Part shown: positions 54,614 to 63,183 of the stretch, piece by piece | Numbering within the stretch: position 1 is the first letter of the stretch | How the letters are laid out: every line of letters starts with the position of its first letter | Origin: Gemmatimonadaceae bacterium | GTDB lineage: Bacteria > Gemmatimonadota > Gemmatimonadetes > Gemmatimonadales > Gemmatimonadaceae | Direction: 5' to 3' | Length of the DNA: 64,000 nucleotides | Assembly (NCBI GenBank): GCA_036003045.1 | Contig: DASYSS010000002.1 | Location: 1-64,000, forward strand | Made by a program: the position numbers and the translations under genes | The notes under the pieces: model-generated | Seen by the model: the letters and a program-made list of their open reading frames with translations, nothing else | What the model was told of the DNA's origin: nothing | The model's database searches: none

Positions 54614-55767
54614 TGAGAATGCGATTGGTCTCGCTTCGCGACGGGTGCGCCGTCTTGACGGCCGTCGTTGCCGCGTGCTCGAAACCGCCCGCGCAACAGG
54701 CGCCGCCGGTTCCCGTTCAAGTCGCGTCGGTGAGCAAGATTTCCGCGCCGCTCACGCTCGAGTCGAACGGCGTGGTCGAGCCGATGCAGACGGTGTCGGT
54801 GTTGTCGCAAGTGGGCGGCACGCTCGACACCGTGATGTTCAACGAAGGCGACGAGGTCCAGGCGGGCCAAGTTCTCTTCAAGCTCGACTCGCGTCCATTT
54901 GCGGCGACGCTTCGTCAGACCGAAGCGGCGCTCCTGCGCGATCAGGCGCAGGCGCAGTCGCTGCAGCGCGACGCCGAGCGGTACAAGGCGCTCGTCGAGA
55001 AAGATTACGTGACGAAATCGCAGGCCGATCAGGCGCAGTCGGCGGCCGAAGCGATGCAGGCGACCGTGCAGTCCGACAAGGCGGCGGTCGACAACGCGCG
55101 GCTCAATCTCGACTTCGCCACGATTCGCTCGCCGATCGCGGGGCGGACGGGACGGTTGCTCGTTCGCCGCGGCAATCTCGTGCGCGCGAACAACGACGCT
55201 CTCGTCGTGATCAATCAATTGCGTCCAATTTTGGTGCGATTCCCGATCGTGCAGCACGACTTCCCCGCGCTCCAGCGGCGCAACGTTCGGGGCAACGTTC
55301 CAGTTCGCGTGGTCACGGCCGACAGCGGCGGTATCGACGAGACCGGCACCCTGGCGTTTCTCGATAACGCGGTCGATTCTCTCACGGCGAGCGTGAGCGC
55401 CAAGGCGCGGTTCCAGAACCAGCACAACGTGCTCTGGCCGGGCGAAGCGGTTCGCGTGAGCGTGGAGCTCGAGGTGCAGGCCGGCGTGGTCGCGGTGCCG
55501 ACGCGCGCGGTGCTCGCCGGGCAGCAAGGCAACTATGTATTCGTCGTCGGGAACGACAAGGTCGCGAAGGTGCGGCCGGTATCAGTCGGTCGGTCGGTGG
55601 GCACGGGTGACATGACGACGATCGACAAAGGACTCGAGCCCGGCGAGCAGGTCGTGGTCGACGGGCAGTCGCGTCTGACGCCGAACGCCCGGGTCGATGT
55701 GAAGGCGGCGCCGAGCACGTCGGCGTCGGCGGAGGCGGTACAAGCGGGGAGCGGCGCTACGCCATGA
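54613..55767 (+). CDS. RND efflux periplasmic adaptor lipoprotein, second copy
   Basis: From ATG 54613 the protein has 384 residues with a lipoprotein signal (LTAVVAACSKPP). It has the AcrA/MdtA-type order: ESNGVVEPMQTVSVLSQVGG, coiled coil near 100-150, FATIRSPIAGRTGRLLVRRG, and a C-terminal domain with VVAVPTRAVLAGQQGNYVFV. It is the probable partner of the RND pump, whose start overlaps its stop by 4 bp (ATGA). A longer frame upstream runs antisense in phase to TolC and has no signal, so the 54613 start is preferred. Confidence 0.93.
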   Translation: MRMRLVSLRDGCAVLTAVVAACSKPPAQQAPPVPVQVASVSKISAPLTLESNGVVEPMQTVSVLSQVGGTLDTVMFNEGDEVQAGQVLFKLDSRPFAATLRQTEAALLRDQAQAQSLQRDAERYKALVEKDYVTKSQADQAQSAAEAMQATVQSDKAAVDNARLNLDFATIRSPIAGRTGRLLVRRGNLVRANNDALVVINQLRPILVRFPIVQHDFPALQRRNVRGNVPVRVVTADSGGIDETGTLAFLDNAVDSLTASVSAKARFQNQHNVLWPGEAVRVSVELEVQAGVVAVPTRAVLAGQQGNYVFVVGNDKVAKVRPVSVGRSVGTGDMTTIDKGLEPGEQVVVDGQSRLTPNARVDVKAAPSTSASAEAVQAGSGATP

Positions 55768-58700
55768 ATCTTTCCGAACTGTTCATTCGGCGGCCCGTCA
55801 CGACGGTGCTCGTGATGCTGGGGGTTCTTTTCTTCGGCATCACGGCGTACAAGCGACTGCCGGTGAGCGATCTCCCGACGGTCGACTATCCGACGCTGAC
55901 GGTGAGCGCGAGTCTGCCGGGCGCGAGCCCGGAGACGATGGCCTCCGCGGTCGCGACGCCGCTCGAAAAACAGTTCTCGACCATCGCCGGCATCGACAAC
56001 ATGACGTCGACGTCGAGCCTGGGCGCGTGCAACATCACGATTCAGTTCTCGCTCGACCGGAGCATCGACGCCGCGGCGCAGGACGTCCAGGCGATGATCG
56101 CCAAGACGCTCAAGAACCTGCCGCCGGGCATCATCCCGCCGTCATATCAGAAAGTGAATCCGGCCGACCAGCCGATCGTGTTCTACGGCTTCACGTCGGA
56201 CCTGATGCCGATCTCCAAGCTCGACGAGTACGCCGAGACCTTCATGGCGCAGCGCATCTCGATGATCCCGGGCGTGGCGCAAGTGAACGTCTACGGGTCG
56301 GCGAAATACGCGGTGCGCATCCAGCTCGATCCAAACGCGTTGGCGAGCCGGCAGATCGGCATCGATGAAGTCGCCGACGCGATCAACGACCAGAACGTGA
56401 ATTTGCCGACGGGTGTGCTCAACGGCCCGACGAAGACGTACACGGTCCAGGCGAACGGCCAGTTGAACAACGCGTCGTCGTTCCGCCGGCTCGTCGTCAC
56501 GTATCGCAACGGCGCGCCGATCCACCTCGGCGACATCGGCCAGGTGCTCGACGACATTCAGAACAACAAGTCGATTGCGTGGTTCGCGCAGAAGAACGAC
56601 TACACCCGCGGCGTCATCCTCGCCATTCAGCGACAGCCCGGCACCAACACCGTCGCCGTCGCCGACGCCGTGAAGGCCGAGATGACGAAGCTGCAGAAGC
56701 AGATCCCGGCCAGCGTCAACATGACGCTGATGTACGATCGGGCGGCGACGATCCGCGAGTCGGTGCGCGACGTGAAGTTCACGCTGGTGCTGACCCTGTT
56801 CCTCGTCATCGCCGTGATCTTCCTGTTCTTGCGGAACGTGTCGGCGACGCTGATCCCGAGCCTGGCGCTGCCGATCTCGGTGATCGGCACGTTCGCGGTG
56901 ATGTATCTGCTCGACTACAGTCTGGACAATCTGTCGCTGATGGCGCTGACGCTCGCCGTCGGCTTCGTGGTCGACGACGCGATCGTGATGCTCGAGAACA
57001 TCGTCCGCCACATGGAGATGGGCAAGCCGCCGATGCGAGCGGCGGTGGACGGCGCGGCGGAAGTCGGATTCACGATTCTGTCGATGACGATCTCACTCAC
57101 CGCCGTCTTTATCCCGATTCTGTTCCTGGGCGGGATCGTCGGGCGGTTGTTCCACGAGTTCGCCGTCGTGATCGCCGTGTCGATCCTCGTCTCGGGCTTC
57201 GTGTCGCTGACGCTCACGCCGATGCTGTCGAGCCGCTTCCTGCGGCCGCACGAGCACGGCGAGACGCACGGGCGCGCCTATCAGATCACCGAAGCCGGCT
57301 ACGACTGGCTCCTGGCGAAGTACAAGGGGAGCCTCGAGTGGGTGATGAACCATCGCCCGCTGTCGATGGCGTTCTCGTTCATGATCCTCGTCGGCACGGT
57401 CGTGCTCTTCGTGCTGATCCCGAAAGGGTTCATCCCAAGCCAGGACAACGGCCAGCTCTTCGTGACGACGGAAACGGCGCAGGGTACGTCGTTCGACGAC
57501 ATGGTCGTGCACCAGAAGCAGGTGAATGCGATCCTTTCGGCGGATACGAACATCGCGGGTTTCTATTCGGCGATCGGCGGCAGCTCGACGGTCTCCGGAA
57601 CGAATCAGGGGCGCCTCTTGATCGGCCTTCGGCCGCGCGATGAACGCGTGAACGTCGACGACATGATCAAGGAGCTTCGGCCGAAGCTCGCGAAAATCCC
57701 GGGCATCGTCGTCTACATGCAGAATCCGCCGCCGATTCAGATCGGCGGTCGCGTGTCGAAGAGCCTGTATCAGTTCACGATGCAGAGCTCCGACATCACG
57801 ACGCTGTATCCGGCCGCCGATGCGCTCGTCGCGCAGGCGCGCAAGTCGCCGTTGCTCCAGGACGTGACGACCGACCTCCAGCTCGGCCAACCGCAGGCGA
57901 GCGTCGAGATCGATCGTGAGCGCGCGGCGCAGCTCGGGGTCACCGCGGACCAGATCGAGACCGCGCTGTACGACGCCTACGGCTCGCGCCAGGTCTCCAC
58001 CATCTACACGCCGAACGACGAGTACTGGGTCGTGATGGAGCTGTTGCCTCAGTATCAGCTCGACCTGTCGGCGATGAACATGCTGTACGTTCGCTCGAAG
58101 ACCGGCGCCCTCGTCCCGCTCGGCGGGGTGGCGCGGATCACGCAGACCGCGGGCGCGCTCAGCGTCAACCACTCGGGACAGCTCCCGTCGGTGACGTTGT
58201 CGTTCAACCTCCGGCCGGGCGTGGCGCTCGGCCAAGCGACGGACGAAGTGCAACGGATCGCCAACAAAACGCTGCCGGCGTCGATCAATACGGGGTTCTC
58301 CGGCACGGCGCAGGCGTTTCAGTCGACGCAGGCCGGCATGCTCGCGCTGCTCGGCATCGCGATCTTCGTCATCTACGTCGTGCTCGGTGTGTTGTACGAG
58401 AGCTTCATCCATCCGATCACGATTCTGTCGGGTCTGCCGTTCGCGGCGTTCGGCGCTCTGCTCACGCTGCTGATCTTCAAGATCGATCTCAGCGTGTACG
58501 CGTTCGTCGGCATCATCCTGCTCGTCGGTCTCGTAAAGAAGAACGCGATCATGATGATCGACTTCGCGCTCGAGGCCGAGCGCTCGGAAGGTCGCGCGCC
58601 GGCCGACGCGATCGTGCACGCGTGCTTGATCCGCTTCCGCCCGATCATGATGACGACGATGGCCGCGCTGATGGGCACGTTGCCGATCGCCGTCTCGACC

Positions 58701-58970
58701 GGCGCCGGATCCGAGTCCCGCCGCCCGCTCGGCATCGCCGTGGTCGGCGGCCTCGCGTTCTCGCAGTTGATCACGTTGTACGTGACACCGGTGTTCTACA
58801 CCTACATGGATACGCTCAGTGAGCGCGGCGCCCGCTTCTTCGCGCGGTTCGGAAAGAAGAAACGCGCGGACGAGGGCCATGCACCGGTTCCGGTGCCGGT
58901 TGCGGCCACTGCCAACTTGATCGCCGTCGACGGGCAGCTCGCGAAGTCCAGCGGAGACGCGGCGGACTAA
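55764..58970 (+). CDS. RND multidrug efflux permease (HAE1 family, MdtB/MdtC-like)
   Basis: This 1068-residue pump has the full RND layout: FIRRPVTTVLVMLGV in helix 1, the first large periplasmic loop with GASPETMASAVATPLEKQF, and helix 4 with FVVDDAIVMLEN. Asp404 and Asp405 match the proton relay of AcrB, and Lys926 in GLVKKNAIMM matches its Lys. The sequence is nearest to MdtB/MdtC, which usually occur as two different subunits; here a single permease is present and may form a homotrimer. It ends a four-gene operon with TolC and two adaptors. Confidence 0.95.
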   Translation: MNLSELFIRRPVTTVLVMLGVLFFGITAYKRLPVSDLPTVDYPTLTVSASLPGASPETMASAVATPLEKQFSTIAGIDNMTSTSSLGACNITIQFSLDRSIDAAAQDVQAMIAKTLKNLPPGIIPPSYQKVNPADQPIVFYGFTSDLMPISKLDEYAETFMAQRISMIPGVAQVNVYGSAKYAVRIQLDPNALASRQIGIDEVADAINDQNVNLPTGVLNGPTKTYTVQANGQLNNASSFRRLVVTYRNGAPIHLGDIGQVLDDIQNNKSIAWFAQKNDYTRGVILAIQRQPGTNTVAVADAVKAEMTKLQKQIPASVNMTLMYDRAATIRESVRDVKFTLVLTLFLVIAVIFLFLRNVSATLIPSLALPISVIGTFAVMYLLDYSLDNLSLMALTLAVGFVVDDAIVMLENIVRHMEMGKPPMRAAVDGAAEVGFTILSMTISLTAVFIPILFLGGIVGRLFHEFAVVIAVSILVSGFVSLTLTPMLSSRFLRPHEHGETHGRAYQITEAGYDWLLAKYKGSLEWVMNHRPLSMAFSFMILVGTVVLFVLIPKGFIPSQDNGQLFVTTETAQGTSFDDMVVHQKQVNAILSADTNIAGFYSAIGGSSTVSGTNQGRLLIGLRPRDERVNVDDMIKELRPKLAKIPGIVVYMQNPPPIQIGGRVSKSLYQFTMQSSDITTLYPAADALVAQARKSPLLQDVTTDLQLGQPQASVEIDRERAAQLGVTADQIETALYDAYGSRQVSTIYTPNDEYWVVMELLPQYQLDLSAMNMLYVRSKTGALVPLGGVARITQTAGALSVNHSGQLPSVTLSFNLRPGVALGQATDEVQRIANKTLPASINTGFSGTAQAFQSTQAGMLALLGIAIFVIYVVLGVLYESFIHPITILSGLPFAAFGALLTLLIFKIDLSVYAFVGIILLVGLVKKNAIMMIDFALEAERSEGRAPADAIVHACLIRFRPIMMTTMAALMGTLPIAVSTGAGSESRRPLGIAVVGGLAFSQLITLYVTPVFYTYMDTLSERGARFFARFGKKKRADEGHAPVPVPVAATANLIAVDGQLAKSSGDAAD

Positions 58971-59262
58971 CCGCAAACCGCAAACCGCAAACCGCAAACC
59001 GCAACCGCTCACCGCAGAGAGGCAGAGGACGCTGAGGACGCTGAGGATGCTGAGAGGCCCCCGGGTGCGATCAGCGTCGGCGCGCAACGAGCGGACCTTT
59101 TTGTTGAAAGCCGCTCGGGATGCTCCAACGCGCCGGCGTCTGACCTTCCAATCCGAAGCTCCCCGAGCGGCAGTCTCCAAGAATCCGGTTAGTTGAGCGA
59201 CGGACTTCGATTGTTCTCTGTGTCTCTCTGCGCCTCCGCGTCTCTGCGTTGAGCGGTTTAGA
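58971..59262. repeat. Composite intergenic element: tandem repeats within nested inverted repeats
   Basis: There is no gene in the 363-bp gap after the RND gene. It opens with four copies of CCGCAAA plus a partial one (58971-59004). Next come three 9-mers GAGGACGCT/GAGGATGCT (59025-59051). AACCGCTCACCGCAGAG (59003-59019) and CTCTGCGTTGAGCGGTT (59242-59258) form a distant inverted repeat with one mismatch. A second, perfect 10-bp pair, GCCGCTCGGG (59110-59119) and CCCGAGCGGC (59162-59171), lies inside. Right-hand CTCTGCG words recall the other intergenic repeats. Confidence 0.75.
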
Positions 59263-59333
59263 AGGCGCCCGATAGAGTGCCAGCCCGGGAGACCGGCGCT
59301 TGCGCCCGGGCGCGGTGGTCGTATCGTCACTGC

Positions 59334-60086
59334 ATGCGACGAAACTGCGTTCTCCTCTTCCTCGCGCTCGCACAGCCAATTGCGGCACAGACGGCACCGA
59401 ACACGTTGACGTCCGCCGAGCGAGCCGCGGGGTGGCAGCTGCTCTTTGACGGCAGGACGCTGAAGGGTTGGCGTGGGCTCGGCTACGACTCGGTCCCTAC
59501 CGCGCACTGGCGCGTCGTGGACGGGACGATCGAGAAGATTCCGAGCGGGAAGGTCGCGAAGATCGCGGACGGTCAGCCGGCAAACGGCGGTGACCTCATG
59601 ACGGTCGACACGTTCGGCGACTTCGAGTTGTCCTTCCAATGGAAGGTCGCGCCAGGCGCCAACAGCGGCGTGAAATACAACGTGTCGGAGGAGTTTTCCC
59701 TCGCGCATGCGTCGAATCACGCGGCGCTCGGATTCGAGTACCAGGTGCTCGACGATTCGCTGAGCGACGACAACAAGATCGCGTCGCATCTCGCGGGATC
59801 GCTGTACGATCTGATCTCCCCCAACGGCGCGAAGAGGCTGATGCCGGTGGGTCAGTGGAACACATCGCGGATCGTCTTTCAGGGACGACACGGCGAGCAT
59901 TGGCTCAACGGGGCGAAGATCGTCGAGTTCTACCTCGGCACTCCCCGCATGGATTCGCTGCTCGCAAAGAGCAAGTACCACACGATTCCGGGATTTGCCG
60001 ATCGCCGCACAGGACACATCATTTTGCAGGATCACAACGACGAGACGTACTACCGCGACATCAAGATTCGGGAGCTCAAGCCATGA
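59334..60086 (+). CDS. DUF1080 (3-keto-disaccharide hydrolase-like) exported protein
   Basis: The start at 59334 gives 250 residues with a signal peptide (NCVLLFLALAQPIAAQ). The concanavalin-like fold of DUF1080 follows: WQLLFDGRTLKGWRG, ELSFQWKVAPGANSGVKY, GFEYQVLDD and ILQDHNDETYYRDIKIREL. Characterised members cleave 3-keto-glycosides after oxidation by a Gfo/Idh/MocA dehydrogenase. The next gene is such a dehydrogenase and starts within its stop (ATGA), so the two steps are probably coupled. The natural glycoside is unknown. Confidence 0.9.
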   Translation: MRRNCVLLFLALAQPIAAQTAPNTLTSAERAAGWQLLFDGRTLKGWRGLGYDSVPTAHWRVVDGTIEKIPSGKVAKIADGQPANGGDLMTVDTFGDFELSFQWKVAPGANSGVKYNVSEEFSLAHASNHAALGFEYQVLDDSLSDDNKIASHLAGSLYDLISPNGAKRLMPVGQWNTSRIVFQGRHGEHWLNGAKIVEFYLGTPRMDSLLAKSKYHTIPGFADRRTGHIILQDHNDETYYRDIKIRELKP

Positions 60087-61411
60087 CGCCCGACGACGAC
60101 GGCGTAGATCGACGAGAGTTTCTCAAGACGGCGTCCGCCACGGGACTGGGTCTCGTGATGACGTCGCACGCGCCCGGGCTGCTCCGATCCCGCTCGCCGA
60201 ACGACCACATCTCGGTCGCCGTGTTCGGGTTGAACGGCCGAGGCATGGTGCACGCCCAGAACTTCTCGCGGCTCAAGAACTCGTCGGTGGCGTACATCGC
60301 CGACGTCGACTCGACCGTGCTGGCGAAGGCGGGCGGCGAGATGAAATCGGCCGAGCGCGCCCCGAAGTCGATCGGCGATTTCCGCCAGGCGCTCGAGGAT
60401 CCGACCGTCGACGCGGTGTCGATCGCGACGCCCGACCACTGGCACGCGCCGATGGCGATTCTGGCGATGAAGGCCGGCAAGCACGTCTACGTCGAAAAGC
60501 CGTGCGGCCACAACGCGCGGGAGGGCGAACTGCTCGTCGCGGCGCAGCGCGACACACATCGCGTCGTCCAGATGGGGACGCAGCAGCGCTCGTCGGCGCG
60601 AACGATCGAGGCGCTCCAGCGCATCAAGGACGGCGTGATCGGCCGTCCGTATCTCGCGCGCGCCTGGTACGCGAACACGCGCGTCGGTATTGGCAAGGGG
60701 AAAACGGCACCGGTTCCGAAGAATCTCGACTACGACCTCTGGCAGGGTCCGGCGCCGCGAATGCCGTATCGCGACAACCTGATCCATTACAACTGGCATT
60801 GGTTCACGCACTGGGGCACCGGCGAGATCTGCAACAACGGCACGCACGAGATCGACATTGCCCGTCTCGCGCTCGGCGTCGAGCATCCGACGCGTGTGTT
60901 GTCGAGCGGCGGCCGCCGGCACTACGACGACGATTGGCAGTTCCCCGACACCCAGGAAGCGACGTTCGAGTTCGCCGGCGGCAAGACGATCATCTGGCAG
61001 GGCGAGAGCTGCAACGGCTGCAAGACCTTCGATCGGTCGCGCGGCACGGCGGTGTACGGGACGAGCGGAACGCTCGTCGTCGACCGCGATGGATACGTCG
61101 TCTACGATCTCAAAGGAAAAGAGACGACGCGAAACATCGAGCCCAAGGCGGGCGACGGGTTGGAGCTCACGGGCGACGACGCCGCAACGTCGATTCACAT
61201 GGACAACTTTCTCGACGGAATTCGCACCGGCGCCAAGCTGCGCGCGCCGATCGAGGATGGCGCGACGACCGTGCTCCTTTGTCACCTCGGCAACATCGCG
61301 CAGGCGACGGGACGGGCGCTGCGCACGGATCCTGCAAGCGGCCACATCGTTGGCGACTCCGAGGCGGCGAAGCAGTGGTCGCGGACGTATGAGCCGGGGT
61401 GGGGAATGTGA
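60083..61411 (+). CDS. Tat-exported Gfo/Idh/MocA family oxidoreductase
   Basis: The ATGA overlap fixes the start. The 442-residue protein opens with a Tat signal (DRREFLKTASATGLG), followed by a Rossmann fold (ISVAVFGLNGRGM) and the family motif VEKPCGHN, where the Lys is catalytic. A substrate domain with YDLWQGPAP, HYNWHWFTHWGTGE and NNGTHEIDIAR follows. It would carry its NAD(P) cofactor through the Tat pathway already bound, as known for glucose-fructose oxidoreductase. Together with the DUF1080 protein it suggests periplasmic oxidation and cleavage of a glycoside. Confidence 0.92.
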   Translation: MTPDDDGVDRREFLKTASATGLGLVMTSHAPGLLRSRSPNDHISVAVFGLNGRGMVHAQNFSRLKNSSVAYIADVDSTVLAKAGGEMKSAERAPKSIGDFRQALEDPTVDAVSIATPDHWHAPMAILAMKAGKHVYVEKPCGHNAREGELLVAAQRDTHRVVQMGTQQRSSARTIEALQRIKDGVIGRPYLARAWYANTRVGIGKGKTAPVPKNLDYDLWQGPAPRMPYRDNLIHYNWHWFTHWGTGEICNNGTHEIDIARLALGVEHPTRVLSSGGRRHYDDDWQFPDTQEATFEFAGGKTIIWQGESCNGCKTFDRSRGTAVYGTSGTLVVDRDGYVVYDLKGKETTRNIEPKAGDGLELTGDDAATSIHMDNFLDGIRTGAKLRAPIEDGATTVLLCHLGNIAQATGRALRTDPASGHIVGDSEAAKQWSRTYEPGWGM

Positions 61412-61478
61412 AGTCGGGTGGACGGGTAAACCGGTGGACCGAAACTTCTGAGGGCGAACAACCGGACAAGAGCAAGAC

Positions 61479-61769
61479 ATGCCGTGCCTACTTGTATTCA
61501 TCGCGCTGTTCACGCCGCGGCTGGTCATCGTGCTGCTGTGGCTGTTCACGTTCTGGTTCCGCGGACTGTTCACCACGCCGCTCTGGCCGATCCTCGGATT
61601 CATCTTCCTACCGACGACGTTCCTCTGGTATACGGCGGTCATCCACTGGTATCACGGCGTCTGGTCGGCCGTCCCGATCATCGGAATCGTGATCGCGCTG
61701 ATGATCGACCTGTCGCCGGCCGGCCACCGGGGCTTCCGGCGCCGCCGAATCGTGGGGCCGGAAGAATAG
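61479..61769 (+). CDS. Small hydrophobic membrane protein of unknown function
   Basis: This 96-residue protein has three hydrophobic stretches (about 3-25, 33-52 and 62-78) rich in Trp and Phe. A basic and acidic tail (HRGFRRRRIVGPEE) follows. It has no enzyme motif that I recognise. It starts 67 nt after the oxidoreductase gene and 112 nt before the sigma factor gene. Its composition suggests a small inner membrane protein; whether it is linked to either neighbour is not clear. It is likely real because of length, start context and hydrophobic pattern. Confidence 0.65.
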   Translation: MPCLLVFIALFTPRLVIVLLWLFTFWFRGLFTTPLWPILGFIFLPTTFLWYTAVIHWYHGVWSAVPIIGIVIALMIDLSPAGHRGFRRRRIVGPEE

Positions 61770-61797
61770 GGGAATAAATCGGCGGATGGCAAAGTCA

Positions 61798-61861
61798 GGT
61801 CACTGGTCACCGGTCTCGGGTCGTTGGGACGTGAAAACGCCCGGTGACCGGTGACCGGTGA
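61798..61861 (+). repeat. Inverted repeat with GGTGACC tandem copies before the sigma gene
   Basis: GGTCACTGGTCACCGG (61798-61813) pairs with CCGGTGACCGGTGACC (61841-61856) at 15 of 16 positions around a 27-nt loop. The right arm continues with another GGTGACC. It lies 20 nt before the sigma factor ATG and could form a strong hairpin in its leader or end the upstream transcript; there is no T-run. Confidence 0.6.
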
Positions 61862-61880
61862 CCGAACACGTATTCCCTGC

Positions 61881-62408
61881 ATGCCCCCCGCCCCCAACGA
61901 CATCGACCGCTTCGAGCGAATCGTGCTACCGCATCTGGACGATGCGTACACGCTCGCCCGTTATCTGCTTCGCGACCCGCACGAGGCGCAGGACGCCGTG
62001 CAGGACGCGGCGCTGCGCGCACTCCGCTATTTCGAGACCTATCGCGACGGCGACGCGCGAGCCTGGCTGCTCGCCATCGTCCGCAACTGTTGCCTGACGC
62101 GGCACAATCGGGCCCGCGCCGAGCGGGCGAACATTTCATTCGTCGACGATGTGGACGTGGCGCACGAAGGCAGGGCGACGGACGCACGGGCGGTCGAACA
62201 GTCCGAGCGCGCCGCCCTTCAGCGGGCGCTCGACGGACTGCCGCCCGAGTTTCGCGAGGTGATCGTGTTGAGAGAGGTACAAGGGCTGAGCTACCGCGAG
62301 ATCAGCGACGTCGTCGGCGTCCCGATCGGCACCGTGATGTCGCGGCTGGCGAGAGGCCGTCGCCGGTTGGCGTCGGCGCTGGGTTACGACGCGCGAGAGG
62401 CGGGCTGA
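61881..62408 (+). CDS. ECF-type RNA polymerase sigma factor
   Basis: The product has 175 residues. Region 2 shows ERIVLPHLDDAYTLARYLL, DAVQDAALRALRYF and AWLLAIVRNCCLT; region 4 shows LDGLPPEFREVIVLREVQG and the helix-turn-helix YREISDVVGVPIGTVMSRL. It resembles the ECF sigma factors common in soil bacteria that respond to envelope or oxidative stress. The start at 61881 is 10 codons inside the longest frame and agrees with family length. The next gene, 1 nt later, encodes a zinc-finger anti-sigma factor. Confidence 0.93.
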   Translation: MPPAPNDIDRFERIVLPHLDDAYTLARYLLRDPHEAQDAVQDAALRALRYFETYRDGDARAWLLAIVRNCCLTRHNRARAERANISFVDDVDVAHEGRATDARAVEQSERAALQRALDGLPPEFREVIVLREVQGLSYREISDVVGVPIGTVMSRLARGRRRLASALGYDAREAG

Positions 62409-62409
62409 C

Positions 62410-63183
62410 ATGACGTGCGCTCAATGCCGAGAACTGCTCGACGCGTACGTCGACGGCGAACTTCCGGCCGCGGATGCCGCGGACGTGCGCGAACACATCG
62501 CATCGTGCGCGGAGTGCGCGCGTGAACACGTGGCGCTTGCCGCCACGGCGCGCCGAATTGGAGAGACGCTCGTGAAATACCAGGCACCCGACGTGCTCAA
62601 GGCGCGGATTCGCGTCGCGCTTGCGCAGCCCGATTCCTTGGCCCCCACCGCGCCGTCGGGAACATCCGTGACTACACGGCGGCTTGCACTTGGTGGACTC
62701 GGCATCGCCATAGCGAGCAGCATCCTCACGTTCGCGGTCGTGCGGGCCGTGTCGCCGGACCGTTCGGTGACCGACGAAATCGTGTCGAGCCACATCCGTG
62801 CGCTCATGCCCGGACATCTCACCGACGTCGCGTCGACGAACCAACACAACGTGAAGCCCTGGTTCAACGGACGCGTCGACCTCTCGCCGCCGGTTCCGAG
62901 TCTCGACTCGATCGGCTTTCCGCTCATCGGCGGGCGGCTCGACTACGTGCAAGAAAGAGCGGTGCCCGTCATCGTCTACGGCCGGCGTCAACACTTGATC
63001 GACGTCTACGTCCGGCCGAGCACGGGCGATCGCAAGGAAGCCAACGGCGAGACGACGGCGTCGGCGCGCAACGGGTACAACGTGATCGCGTGGCAGTCCA
63101 ACGGCATGTCGCTCGAGGCGGTGTCAGACCTCAACCGCCCCGAGCTCGAGCAATTCGTGAAGGCGTTCAGCGGCGCACGATGA
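62410..63183 (+). CDS. Zinc-finger transmembrane anti-sigma factor
   Basis: The 257-residue protein has an N-terminal zinc-binding anti-sigma domain (MTCAQCRELLDAYVDGEL, then HIASCAECAREH with a His and two Cys). One membrane helix at about residues 95-115 (GGLGIAIASSILTFAVV) and a periplasmic domain with GRVDLSPPVPSLDSIGFPLIG and AVPVIVYGRRQHLIDVY follow. It should bind the sigma factor encoded one nucleotide upstream. The periplasmic domain resembles that of other ChrR/RsiW-like anti-sigma proteins with unknown signal. Its 3' end overlaps the convergent gene by 17 bp. Confidence 0.9.
   Translation: MTCAQCRELLDAYVDGELPAADAADVREHIASCAECAREHVALAATARRIGETLVKYQAPDVLKARIRVALAQPDSLAPTAPSGTSVTTRRLALGGLGIAIASSILTFAVVRAVSPDRSVTDEIVSSHIRALMPGHLTDVASTNQHNVKPWFNGRVDLSPPVPSLDSIGFPLIGGRLDYVQERAVPVIVYGRRQHLIDVYVRPSTGDRKEANGETTASARNGYNVIAWQSNGMSLEAVSDLNRPELEQFVKAFSGAR

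Noticed and set aside
58971-59051. CRISPR array
   Set aside because: The repeats are 7 and 9 bp, in direct contact and without spacers, and no cas genes are present.
57093-60035. A 980-codon open frame antisense to the RND permease
   Set aside because: Same reason: long antisense frames in GC-rich DNA. It spans an intergenic repeat region and the DUF1080 gene.
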